NCBI GenBank assembly: GCA_964057225.1
Contig: CAXKVF010000074.1
Span: 310,001 to 374,000, forward strand
Reading direction: 5' to 3'
Length of the DNA: 64,000 nt
DNA from: Auanema rhodensis
Taxonomy: Eukaryota; Nematoda; Chromadorea; Rhabditida; Rhabditidae
Below, piece after piece: positions 53,822 to 64,000 of this stretch (the first letter of the stretch is position 1; every line of letters starts with the position of its first letter). Made by a program: the position numbers and the translations under genes. Under the pieces are notes generated by a model. The model was given only the letters and a program-made list of their open reading frames with translations. It was not told where the DNA came from and searched no databases.

Positions 53822-54701
53822 TATTGGTGCATGGTAACCATGACTTTGAAATTTACGTGAACTTTAATTTATGCTAATTAAATGTACACGTGATGTGCAC
53901 TTGGTATGTAACTCGCTTCACGTGAAAGATAAAGAGATGCGGTTTTCAAAATTAGATTCCCCATGTCCATATTAGTCTAAAAACAAATTTTTATTGATAT
54001 TGGTTTATGGTAACCATGACTTTGAAATTTACGTGAACTTTAATTTATGCTAATTAAATGTACACGTGATGTGCACTTGGTATGTAACTCGCTTCACGTG
54101 AAAGATAAAGAGATGCGGTTTTCAAAATTAGATTCCCCATGTCCATATTAGTCTAAAAACAAATTTTTATTGATATTGGTGCATGGTAACCATGACTTTG
54201 AAATTTACGTGAACTTTAATTTATGCTAATTAAATGTACACGTGATGTGCACTTGGTATGTAACTCGCTTCACGTGAAAGATAAAGAGATGCGGTTTTCA
54301 AAATTAGATTCCCCATGTCCATATTAGTCTAAAAACAAATTTTTATTGATATTGGTGCATGGTAACCATGACTTTGAAATTTACGTGAACTTTAATTTAT
54401 GCTAATTAAATGTACACGTGATGTGCACTTGGTATGTAACTCGCTTCACGTGAAAGATAAAGAGATGCGGTTTTCAAAATTAGATTCCCCATGTCCATAT
54501 TAGTCTTAAAACAAATTTTTATTGATATTGGTGCATGGTAACCATGACTTTGAAATTTACGTGAACTTTAATTTATGCTAATTAAATGTACACGTGATGT
54601 GCACTTGGTATGTAACTCGCTTCACGTGAAAGATAAAGAGATGCGGTTTTCAAAATTAGATTCCCCATGTCCATATTAGTCTAAAAACAAATTTTTATTG
54701 A
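53822..54701 (+). repeat. Extra plain monomer and the end of the first 9/10-monomer unit
   Basis: Order: plain (53822), C9T giving GGTTTATGG (53998), plain, A158T (54350), plain. Compared with 57870-58573 it has one additional plain monomer before GGTTTATGG, a one-monomer length difference between copies of the same higher-order unit. Confidence 0.83.
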
Positions 54702-56813
54702 TATTGATGCATGGTAACCATGACTTTGAAATTTACGTGAACTTTAATTTATGCTAATTAAATGTACACGTGATGTGCACTTGGTATGTAACTCGCTTCA
54801 CGTGAAAGATAAAGAGATGCGGTTTTCAAAATTAGATTCCCCATGTCCATATTAGTCTAAAAACAGATTTTTATTGATATTGGTGCATGGTAACCATGAC
54901 TTTGAAATTTACGTGAACTTCAATTTATGCTAATTAAATGTACACGTGATGTGCACTTGGTATGTAACTCGCTTCACGTGAAAGATAAAGAGATGCGGTT
55001 TTCAAAATTAGATTCCCCATGTCCATATTAGTCTAAAAACAAATTTTTATTGATATTGGTTCATGGTAACCATGACTTTGAAATTTACGTGAACTTTAAT
55101 TTATGCTAATTAAATGTACACGTGATGTGCACTTGGTATGTAACTCGCTTCACGTGAAAGATAAAGAGATGCGGTTTTCAAAATTAGATTCCCCATGTCC
55201 ATATTAGTCTAAAAACAAATTTTTATTGATATTGGTGCATGGTAACCATGACTTTGAAATTTACGTGAACTTTAATTTATGCTAATTAAATGTACACGTG
55301 ATGTGCACTTGGTATGTAACTCGCTTCACGTGAAAGATGAAGAGATGCCGTTTTCAAAATTAGATTCCCCATGTCCATATTAGTCTAAAAACAAATTTTT
55401 ATTGATATTGGTGCATGGTAACCATGACTTTGAAATTTACGTGAACTTTAATTTATGCTAATTAAATGTACACGTGATGTGCACTTGGTATGTAACTCGC
55501 TTCACGTGAAAGATAAAGAGATGCGGTTTTCAAAATTAGATTCCCCATGTCCATATTAGTCTAAAAACAAATTTTTATTGATATTGGTGCATGGTAACCA
55601 TGACTTTGAAATTTACGTGAACTTTAATTTATGCTAATTAAATGTACACGTGATGTGCACTTGGTATGTAACTCGCTTCACGTGAAAGATAAAGAGATGC
55701 GGTTTTCAAAATTAGATTCCCCATGTCCATATTAGTCTAAAAACAAATTTTTATTGATATTGATGCATGGTAACCATGACTTTGAAATTTACGTGAACTT
55801 TAATTTATGCTAATTAAATGTACACGTGATGTGCACTTGGTATGTAACTCGCTTCACGTGAAAGATAAAGAGATGCGGTTTTCAAAATTAGATTCCCCAT
55901 GTCCATATTAGTCTAAAAACAGATTTTTATTGATATTGGTGCATGGTAACCATGACTTTGAAATTTACGTGAACTTCAATTTATGCTAATTAAATGTACA
56001 CGTGATGTGCACTTGGTATGTAACTCGCTTCACGTGAAAGATAAAGAGATGCGGTTTTCAAAATTAGATTCCCCATGTCCATATTAGTCTAAAAACAAAT
56101 TTTTATTGATATTGGTTCATGGTAACCATGACTTTGAAATTTACGTGAACTTTAATTTATGCTAATTAAATGTACACGTGATGTGCACTTGGTATGTAAC
56201 TCGCTTCACGTGAAAGATAAAGAGATGCGGTTTTCAAAATTAGATTCCCCATGTCCATATTAGTCTAAAAACAAATTTTTATTGATATTGGTGCATGGTA
56301 ACCATGACTTTGAAATTTACGTGAACTTTAATTTATGCTAATTAAATGTACACGTGATGTGCACTTGGTATGTAACTCGCTTCACGTGAAAGATGAAGAG
56401 ATGCCGTTTTCAAAATTAGATTCCCCATGTCCATATTAGTCTAAAAACAAATTTTTATTGATATTGGTGCATGGTAACCATGACTTTGAAATTTACGTGA
56501 ACTTTAATTTATGCTAATTAAATGTACACGTGATGTGCACTTGGTATGTAACTCGCTTCACGTGAAAGATAAAGAGATGCGGTTTTCAAAATTAGATTCC
56601 CCATGTCCATATTAGTCTAAAAACAAATTTTTATTGATATTGGTGCATGGTAACCATGACTTTGAAATTTACGTGAACTTTAATTTATGCTAATTAAATG
56701 TACACGTGATGTGCACTTGGTATGTAACTCGCTTCACGTGAAAGATAAAGAGATGCGGTTTTCAAAATTAGATTCCCCATGTCCATATTAGTCTTAAAAC
56801 AAATTTTTATTGA
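54702..56813 (+). repeat. Two tandem 6-monomer units (1056 bp each)
   Basis: The order is TTGATGCA with A164G; T44C; TTC; G110/G120C; plain; plain. It runs at 54702-55757 and 55758-56813. The sixth monomer of the second copy carries A158T, where the sequence passes into the 9-monomer block. Confidence 0.86.
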
Positions 56814-57869
56814 TATTGGTGCATGGTAACCATGACTTTGAAATTTACGTGAACTTTAATTTATGCTAATTAAATGTACACGTGATGTGCACTTGGTATG
56901 TAACTCGCTTCACGTGAAAGATAAAGAGATGCGGTTTTCAAAATTAGATTCCCCATGTCCATATTAGTCTAAAAACAAATTTTTCTTGATATTGGTTCAT
57001 GGTAACCATGACTTTGAAATTTACGTGAACTTTAATTTATGCTAATTAAATGTACACGTGATGTGCACTTGGTATGTAACTCGCTTCACGTGAAAGATAA
57101 AGAGATGCGGTTTTCAAAATTAGATTCCCCATGTCCATATTAGTCTAAAAACAAATTTTTATTGATATTGATGCATGGTAACCATGACTTTGAAATTTAC
57201 GTGAACTTTAATTTATGCTAATTAAATGTACACGTGATGTGCACTTGGTATGTAACTCGCTTCACGTGAAAGATGAAGAGATGCGGTTTTCAAAATTAGA
57301 TTCCTCATGTCCATATTAGTCTAAAAACAAATTTTTATTGATATTGGTTCATGGTAACCATGACTTTGAAATTTACGTGAACTTTAATTTATGCTAATTA
57401 AATGTACACGTGATGTGCACTTGGTATGTAACTCGTTTCACGTGAAAGATAAAGAGATGAGGTTTTCAAAATTAGATTCCCCATGTCCATATTAGTCTAA
57501 AAACAAATTTTTATTGATATTGGTGCATGGTAACCATGACTTTGAAATTTACGTGAACTTTAATTTATGCTAATTAAATGTACACGTGATGTGCACTTGG
57601 TATGTAACTCGCTTCACGTGAAAGATAAAGAGATGCGGTTTTCAAAATTAGATTCCCCATGTCCATATTAGTCTAAAAACAAATTTTTATTGATATTGGT
57701 GCATGGTAACCATGACTTTGAAATTTACGTGAACTTTAATTTATGCTAATTAAATGTACACGTGATGTGCACTTGGTATGTAACTCGCTTCACGTGAAAG
57801 ATAAAGAGATGCGGTTTTCAAAATTAGATTCCCCATGTCCATATTAGTCTAAAAACAAATTTTTATTGA
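55934..57869 (+). repeat. 11-monomer segment, copy 2 (1936 bp)
   Basis: Ordered markers are identical to 51886-53821 (T44C through the C95T/C119A monomer at 57342 and two plain monomers). It overlaps the 6-monomer and 9-monomer tandem units, so several duplication sizes are superimposed here. Confidence 0.86.
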
Positions 57870-59629
57870 TATTGGTTTATGGTAACCATGACTTTGAAAT
57901 TTACGTGAACTTTAATTTATGCTAATTAAATGTACACGTGATGTGCACTTGGTATGTAACTCGCTTCACGTGAAAGATAAAGAGATGCGGTTTTCAAAAT
58001 TAGATTCCCCATGTCCATATTAGTCTAAAAACAAATTTTTATTGATATTGGTGCATGGTAACCATGACTTTGAAATTTACGTGAACTTTAATTTATGCTA
58101 ATTAAATGTACACGTGATGTGCACTTGGTATGTAACTCGCTTCACGTGAAAGATAAAGAGATGCGGTTTTCAAAATTAGATTCCCCATGTCCATATTAGT
58201 CTAAAAACAAATTTTTATTGATATTGGTGCATGGTAACCATGACTTTGAAATTTACGTGAACTTTAATTTATGCTAATTAAATGTACACGTGATGTGCAC
58301 TTGGTATGTAACTCGCTTCACGTGAAAGATAAAGAGATGCGGTTTTCAAAATTAGATTCCCCATGTCCATATTAGTCTTAAAACAAATTTTTATTGATAT
58401 TGGTGCATGGTAACCATGACTTTGAAATTTACGTGAACTTTAATTTATGCTAATTAAATGTACACGTGATGTGCACTTGGTATGTAACTCGCTTCACGTG
58501 AAAGATAAAGAGATGCGGTTTTCAAAATTAGATTCCCCATGTCCATATTAGTCTAAAAACAAATTTTTATTGATATTGGTTCATGGTAACCATGACTTTG
58601 AAATTTACGTGAACTTTAATTTATGCTAATTAAATGTACACGTGATGTGCACTTGGTATGTAACTCGCTTCACGTGAAAGATAAAGAGATGCGGTTTTCA
58701 AAATTAGATTCCCCATGTCCATATTAGTCTAAAAACAAATTTTTATTGATATTGATGCATGGTAACCATGACTTTGAAATTTACGTGAACTTTAATTTAT
58801 GCTAATTAAATGTACACGTGATGTGCACTTGGTATGTAACTCGCTTCACGTGAAAGATGAAGAGATGCGGTTTTCAAAATTAGATTCCTCATGTCCATAT
58901 TAGTCTAAAAACAAATTTTTATTGATATTGGTTCATGGTAACCATGACTTTGAAATTTACGTGAACTTTAATTTATGCTAATTAAATGTACACGTGATGT
59001 GCACTTGGTATGTAACTCGTTTCACGTGAAAGATAAAGAGATGAGGTTTTCAAAATTAGATTCCCCATGTCCATATTAGTCTAAAAACAAATTTTTATTG
59101 ATATTGGTGCATGGTAACCATGACTTTGAAATTTACGTGAACTTTAATTTATGCTAATTAAATGTACACGTGATGTGCACTTGGTATGTAACTCGCTTCA
59201 CGTGAAAGATAAAGAGATGCGGTTTTCAAAATTAGATTCCCCATGTCCATATTAGTCTAAAAACAAATTTTTATTGATATTGGTGCATGGTAACCATGAC
59301 TTTGAAATTTACGTGAACTTTAATTTATGCTAATTAAATGTACACGTGATGTGCACTTGGTATGTAACTCGCTTCACGTGAAAGATAAAGAGATGCGGTT
59401 TTCAAAATTAGATTCCCCATGTCCATATTAGTCTAAAAACAAATTTTTATTGATATTGGTTTATGGTAACCATGACTTTGAAATTTACGTGAACTTTAAT
59501 TTATGCTAATTAAATGTACACGTGATGTGCACTTGGTATGTAACTCGCTTCACGTGAAAGATAAAGAGATGCGGTTTTCAAAATTAGATTCCCCATGTCC
59601 ATATTAGTCTAAAAACAAATTTTTATTGA
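56462..59629 (+). repeat. Two tandem 9-monomer units (1584 bp each)
   Basis: The order is plain; A158T; A172C or plain; TTC; TTGATGCA with G110 and C140T; C95T/C119A; plain; plain; GGTTTATGG. It runs at 56462-58045 and 58046-59629. The only difference I saw is A172C, present in the first copy and not the second. A ten-monomer version is at 52414-54173. Confidence 0.87.
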
Positions 59630-60509
59630 TATTGGTTCATGGTAACCATGACTTTGAAATTTACGTGAACTTTAATTTATGCTAATTAAATGTACACGTG
59701 ATGTGCACTTGGTATGTAACTCGCTTCACGTGAAAGATAAAGAGATGCGGTTTTCAAAATTAGATTCCCCATGTCCATATTAGTCTAAAAACAAATTTTT
59801 ATTGATATTGGTGCATGGTAACCATGACTTTGAAATTTACGTGAACTTTAATTTATGCTAATTAAATGTACACGTGATGTGCACTTGGTATGTAACTCGC
59901 TTCACGTGAAAGATAAGGAGATGCGGTTTTCAAAATTAGATTCCCCATGTCCATATTAGTCTAAAAACAAATTTTTATTGATATTGGTTCATGGTAACCA
60001 TGACTTTGAAATTTACGTGAACTTTAATTTATGCTAATTAAATGTACACGTGATGTGCACTTGGTATGTAACTCGCTTCACGTGAAAGATAAAGAGATGC
60101 GGTTTTCAAAATTAGATTCCCCATGTCCATATTAGTCTAAAAACAAATTTTTATTGATATTGATGCATGGTAACCATGACTTTGAAATTTACGTGAACTT
60201 TAATTTATGCTAATTAAATGTACACGTGATGTGCACTTGGTCTGTAACTCGTTTCACGTGAAAGATAAAGAGATGAGGTTTTCAAAATTAGATTCCCCAT
60301 GTCCATATTAGTCTAAAAACAAATTTTTATTGATATTGGTGCATGGTAACCATGACTTTGAAATTTACGTGAACTTTAATTTATGCTAATTAAATGTACA
60401 CGTGATGTGCACTTGGTATGTAACTCGCTTCACGTGAAAGATAAAGAGATGCGGTTTTCAAAATTAGATTCCCCATGTCCATATTAGTCTAAAAACAAAT
60501 TTTTATTGA
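59630..60509 (+). repeat. 5-monomer segment left of the rearrangement
   Basis: The order is TTC; A112G (GATAAGGAG); TTC; TTGATGCA with C95T and C119A; plain. The same order is at 63071-63950 on the far side of the rearrangement. Private here is A85C (GGTCTGTAAC) at 60158-60333. Confidence 0.87.
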
Positions 60510-60646
60510 TATTGGTGCATGGTAACCATGACTTTGAAATTTACGTGAACTTTAATTTATGCTAATTAAATGTACACGTGATGTGCACTTGGTATGTAAC
60601 TCGCTTCACGTGATATTGGTTCATGGTAACCATGACTTTGAAATTT
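60510..60646 (+). repeat. Truncated monomers with a 72-bp deletion
   Basis: The monomer from 60510 stops after CACGTG (60607-60612, position 103). The next base is position 176, so positions 104-175 are missing; a one-base G overlap at the join is possible. Then 34 bases follow (position 176 and 1-33 of a TTC-type monomer), ending in AAATTT at 60646, where the orientation flips. Confidence 0.92.
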
Positions 60647-61110
60647 GGGGAATCTAATTTTGAAAACCGCATCTCTTTATCTTTCACGTGAAGCGAGTTA
60701 CATACCAAGTGCACATCACGTGTACATTTAATTAGCATAAATTAAAATTCACGTAAATTTCAAAGTCATGGTTACCATGCACCAATATCAATAAAAATTT
60801 GTTTTTAGACTAATATGGACATGGGGAATCTAATTTTGAAAACCGCATCTCTTTATCTTTCACGTGAAGCGAGTTACATACCAAGAGCACATCACGTGTA
60901 CATTTAATTAGCATAAATTAAAGTTCACGTAAATTTCAAAGTCATGGTTACCATGCACCAATATCAATAAAAATTTGTTTTTAGACTAATATGGACATGG
61001 GGAATCTAATTTTGAAAACCGCATCTCTTTATCTTTCACGTGAAGCGAGTTACATACCAAGTGCACATCACGTGTACATTTAATTAGCATAAATTAAAGT
61101 TCACGTAAAT
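60647..61110 (-). repeat. Inverted satellite segment, 464 bp (2.6 monomers)
   Basis: From 60647 the sequence is the reverse complement of the monomer. It starts at the complement of position 141 (GGGGAATC), and GGGG recurs at 60823 and 60999 at exact 176-bp spacing. It ends at 61110 at the complement of position 30. Private changes include AAATTAAAATTCACG (C41T on the monomer strand) and CCAAGAGCAC (A78T on the monomer strand). Both complete starts inside are TGCATGG type. This is the only minus-strand satellite I found in the window. Confidence 0.95.
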
Positions 61111-61171
61111 GTGCGGTTTTCAAAATTAGATTCCCCATGTCCATATTAGTCTAAAAACAAATTTTTATTGA
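61111..61171 (+). repeat. Partial monomer after the inversion
   Basis: Orientation returns to plus with TGCGGTTTT at 61112 (position 117), running to position 176 at 61171. Base G61111 fits neither side of the join: the monomer has A at position 116, and the inverted side would give T. It is either an untemplated base or a substitution. Confidence 0.9.
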
Positions 61172-61310
61172 TATTGGTTCATGGTAACCATGACTTTGAA
61201 ATTTACGTGAACTTTAATTTATGCTAATTAAATGTACACGTGATGTGCACTTGGTATGTAACTCGCTTCACGTGCATGTCCATATTAGTCTAAAAACAAA
61301 TTTTTATTGA
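61172..61310 (+). repeat. 139-bp monomer with the same 37-bp deletion
   Basis: CACGTG (ending 61274) is joined directly to CATGTCC (from 61275), the same junction as in 47523-47661. The rest of the monomer is a plain TTC type and lacks the three private substitutions of the 47523 monomer. Confidence 0.94.
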
Positions 61311-62014
61311 TATTGGTGCATGGTAACCATGACTTTGAAATTTACGTGAACTTTAATTTATGCTAATTAAATGTACACGTGATGTGCACTTGGTATGTAA
61401 CTCGCTTCACGTGAAAGATAAAGAGATGCGGTTTTCAAAATTAGATTCCCCATGTCCATATTAGTCTAAAAACAAATTTTTATTGATATTGGTTCATGGT
61501 AACCATGACTTTGAAATTTACGTGAACTTTAATTTATGCTAATTAAATGTACACGTGATGTGCACTTGGTATGTAACTCGCTTCACGTGAAAGATAAAGA
61601 GATGCGGTTTTCAAAATTAGATTCCCCATGTCCATATTAGTCTAAAAACAAATTTTTATTGATATTGGTGCATGCTAACCATGACTTTGAAATTTACGTG
61701 AACTTTAATTTATGCTAATTAAATGTACACGTGATGTGCATTTGGTATGTAACTCGCTTCACGTGAAAGATAAAGAGATGCGGTTTTCAAAATTAGATTC
61801 ACCATGTCCATATTAGTCTAAAAACAAATTTTTATTGATATTGGTTCATGGTAACCATGACTTTGAAATTTACGTGAACTTTAATTTATGCTAATTAAAT
61901 GTACACGTGATGTGCACTTGGTATGTAACTCGCTTCACGTGAAAGATAAAGAGATGCGGTTTTCAAAATTAGATTCCCCATGTCCATATTAGTCTAAAAA
62001 CAAATTTTTATTGA
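61311..62014 (+). repeat. Four monomers after the rearrangement
   Basis: Plain, TTC, a divergent monomer at 61663 with G13C (CATGCTAACC), C79T (GTGCATTTGG) and C139A, then TTC. C139A is shared with 50126-50653. Confidence 0.85.
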
Positions 62015-63070
62015 TATTGGTTCATGGTAACCATGACTTTGAAATTTACGTGAACTTTAATTTATGCTAATTAAATGTACACGTGATGTGCACTTGGTAT
62101 GTAACTCGCTTCACGTGAAAGATAAAGAGATGCGGTTTTCAAAATTAGATTCCCCATGTCCATATTAGTCTAAAAACAAATTTTTATTGATATTGGTGCA
62201 TGGTAACCATGACTTTGAAATTTACGTGAACTTTAATTTATGCTAATTAAATGTACACGTGATGTGCACTTGGTATGTAACTCGCTTCACGTGAAAGATA
62301 AAGAGATGCGGTTTTCAAAATTAGATTCCCCTTGTCCATATTAGTCTAAAAACAAATTTTTATTGATATTGGTTCATGGTAACCATGACTTTGAAATTTA
62401 CGTGAACTTTAATTTATGCTAATTAAATGTACACGTGATGTGCACTTGGTATGTAACTCGCTTCACGTGAAAGATAAAGAGATGCGGTTTTCAAAATTAG
62501 ATTCCCCATGTCCATATTAGTCTAAAAACAAATTTTTATTGATATTGGTTCATGGTAACCATGACTTTGAAATTTACGTGAACTTTAATTTATGCTAATT
62601 AAATGTACACGTGATGTGCACTTGGTATGTAACTCGCTTCACGTGAAAGATAAAGAGATGCGGTTTTCAAAATTAGATTCCCCATGTCCATATTAGTCTA
62701 AAAACAAATTTTTATTGATATTGGTGCATGGTAACCATGACTTTGAAATTTACGTGAACTTTAATTTATGCTAATTAAATGTACACGTGATGTGCACTTG
62801 GTATGTAACTCGCTTCACGTGAAAGATAAAGAGATGCGGTTTTCAAAATTAGATTCCCCTTGTCCATATTAGTCTAAAAACAAATTTTTATTGATATTGG
62901 TTCATGGTAACCATGACTTTGAAATTTACGTGAACTTTAATTTATGCTAATTAAATGTACACGTGATGTGCACTTGGTATGTAACTCGCTTCACGTGAAA
63001 GATAAAGAGATGCGGTTTTCAAAATTAGATTCCCCATGTCCATATTAGTCTAAAAACAAATTTTTATTGA
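62015..63070 (+). repeat. Two tandem 3-monomer units (528 bp each)
   Basis: The order is TTC, GGTGC with A142T (CCCCTTGTCC), TTC. It runs at 62015-62542 and 62543-63070. A142T is found only here in the window as far as I saw. Confidence 0.87.
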
Positions 63071-64000
63071 TATTGGTTCATGGTAACCATGACTTTGAAA
63101 TTTACGTGAACTTTAATTTATGCTAATTAAATGTACACGTGATGTGCACTTGGTATGTAACTCGCTTCACGTGAAAGATAAAGAGATGCGGTTTTCAAAA
63201 TTAGATTCCCCATGTCCATATTAGTCTAAAAACAAATTTTTATTGATATTGGTGCATGGTAACCATGACTTTGAAATTTACGTGAACTTTAATTTATGCT
63301 AATTAAATGTACACGTGATGTGCACTTGGTATGTAACTCGCTTCACGTGAAAGATAAGGAGATGCGGTTTTCAAAATTAGATTCCCCATGTCCATATTAG
63401 TCTAAAAACAAATTTTTATTGATATTGGTTCATGGTAACCATGACTTTGAAATTTACGTGAACTTTAATTTATGCTAATTAAATGTACACGTGATGTGCA
63501 CTTGGTATGTAACTCGCTTCACGTGAAAGATAAAGAGATGCGGTTTTCAAAATTAGATTCCCCATGTCCATATTAGTCTAAAAACAAATTTTTATTGATA
63601 TTGATGCATGGTAACCATGACTTTGAAATTTACGTGAACTTTAATTTATGCTAATTAAATGTACACGTGATGTGCACTTGGTATGTAACTCGTTTCACGT
63701 GAAAGATAAAGAGATGAGGTTTTCAAAATTAGATTCCCCATGTCCATATTAGTCTAAAAACAAATTTTTATTGATATTGGTGCATGGTAACCATGACTTT
63801 GAAATTTACGTGAACTTTAATTTATGCTAATTAAATGTACACGTGATGTGCACTTGGTATGTAACTCGCTTCACGTGAAAGATAAAGAGATGCGGTTTTC
63901 AAAATTAGATTCCCCATGTCCATATTAGTCTAAAAACAAATTTTTATTGATATTGGTGCATGGTAACCATGACTTTAAAATTTACGTGAACTTTAATTTA
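63071..64000 (+). repeat. Copy of the 59630-60509 segment, running off the window
   Basis: TTC; A112G (GATAAGGAG); TTC; TTGATGCA with C95T and C119A; plain: the same order as 59630-60509 without its A85C. The final partial monomer (63951-64000) has G27A (CTTTAAAATT), seen elsewhere at 1409, 9857, 31507 and 33443. The array continues beyond the window. Confidence 0.88.

Larger units (their letters stand above)
1..64000 (+). repeat. 176-bp tandem satellite array filling the window
   Basis: Every base belongs to one head-to-tail satellite family. The TATTGG start recurs at 1, 177, 353, 529 and so on. The phase shifts only at two 1-bp insertions (15313-15489 and 20594-20770), one 37-bp deletion (47523-47661) and the rearrangement at 60510-61310. 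That gives 344 monomers up to 60509, then 16 more plus a partial one. The unit is AT-rich (about 32% G+C), and monomers typically differ by 0-3 substitutions. Both ends are cut inside the array. Known of such arrays in general: units of about 150-180 bp in long homogenised blocks are typical of centromeres and heterochromatin in plants and animals. That this one is centromeric is inference. I do not recognise the family; it does not look like human alpha satellite, the Arabidopsis 178-bp repeat or Brassica CentBr as I remember them. Confidence 0.98.

Noticed and set aside
60647-61110. Inverted transposable element or terminal inverted repeats
   Set aside because: The whole segment is reversed satellite with exact 176-bp spacing. 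It has no foreign sequence and no target-site duplication at its ends.
1-64000. CRISPR array
   Set aside because: The repeat is regular, but the unit is 176 bp with no short repeat plus unique spacers. All 176 bases are repeated, so it is a satellite.
1-64000. CENP-B box
   Set aside because: No match to the TTCG....A..CGGG core in the plain monomer. The TTCG created by G118T at 39075 and 39603 is not followed by the rest of the box.
1-64000. Human or primate alpha satellite, Arabidopsis 178-bp repeat or Brassica 176-bp CentBr
   Set aside because: The unit lengths are similar, but the sequence does not resemble those repeats as I remember them. Length alone is not evidence.
1-64000. Telomeric, ribosomal or tRNA sequence
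   Set aside because: No short telomere-type tandem motif and no sequence outside the satellite unit was found on either strand.

Overview
The whole 64 kb window is one tandem satellite-DNA array with no unique sequence in it. The unit is 176 bp, about 32% G+C (57 of 176 bases in the first monomer), repeated head to tail from base 1 to base 64000, so the array runs off both ends. I read 344 consecutive monomers from 1 to 60509, a rearranged stretch at 60510-61310, and then normal monomers to the end. Monomers usually differ from each other at only about 0-3 bases. I see no protein-coding gene, tRNA, rRNA, transposon or CRISPR array. An array of this length, unit size (about one nucleosome) and nested higher-order structure points to eukaryotic centromeric or other constitutive heterochromatin. 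I do not recognise the monomer and cannot name the organism. CpG is not depleted in the unit (5 CpG, about what base composition predicts), which weakly argues against long, heavy CpG methylation or else indicates very recent homogenisation.

Monomer numbering: position 1 is the first T of TATTGG. Positions about 9-103 are the more constant part. They hold a CATGGT/ACCATG dyad at 9-21, three ACGTG cores at 34-38, 67-71 and 99-103 (32-33 bp apart, about three helical turns), and the perfect palindrome TTCACGTGAA at 96/97-105/106. Positions 5-8 and about 104-176 carry most of the common variants, and these variants serve as barcodes for tracing which monomers were copied from which.

Layout from barcodes: 1-5037 and 8449-13485 are near-identical copies, 48 monomers apart. 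5038-8448 is a different block whose variants recur 45 kb away at 52-64 kb. 13.4-22.7 kb contains a 13-monomer duplication marked by two 177-bp monomers. At about 22.7 kb a new variant family starts (A129C, C146A, T170G, A114T, G118A, A61T) and runs to about 41.5 kb in 2-, 3-, 5-, 6- and 11-monomer higher-order repeats. 41.5-51.9 kb uses another set (C140T, A133T, C163A), with more 5-monomer tandem duplications. 51.9-60.5 kb is built from a 9-monomer unit. From 60.6 to 61.3 kb the array is broken: a 72-bp deletion, a 464-bp inverted piece of 2.6 monomers, and a 37-bp deletion. The array then resumes normally in the original orientation.

The structures most worth pursuing are the three deletion breakpoints at exactly the same base beside the TTCACGTGAA palindrome, the inversion, the helically spaced ACGTG triad, and the repeated use of 5-monomer (880-bp) duplication steps. 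No function can be shown from sequence alone. A kinetochore or heterochromatin platform is an inference.
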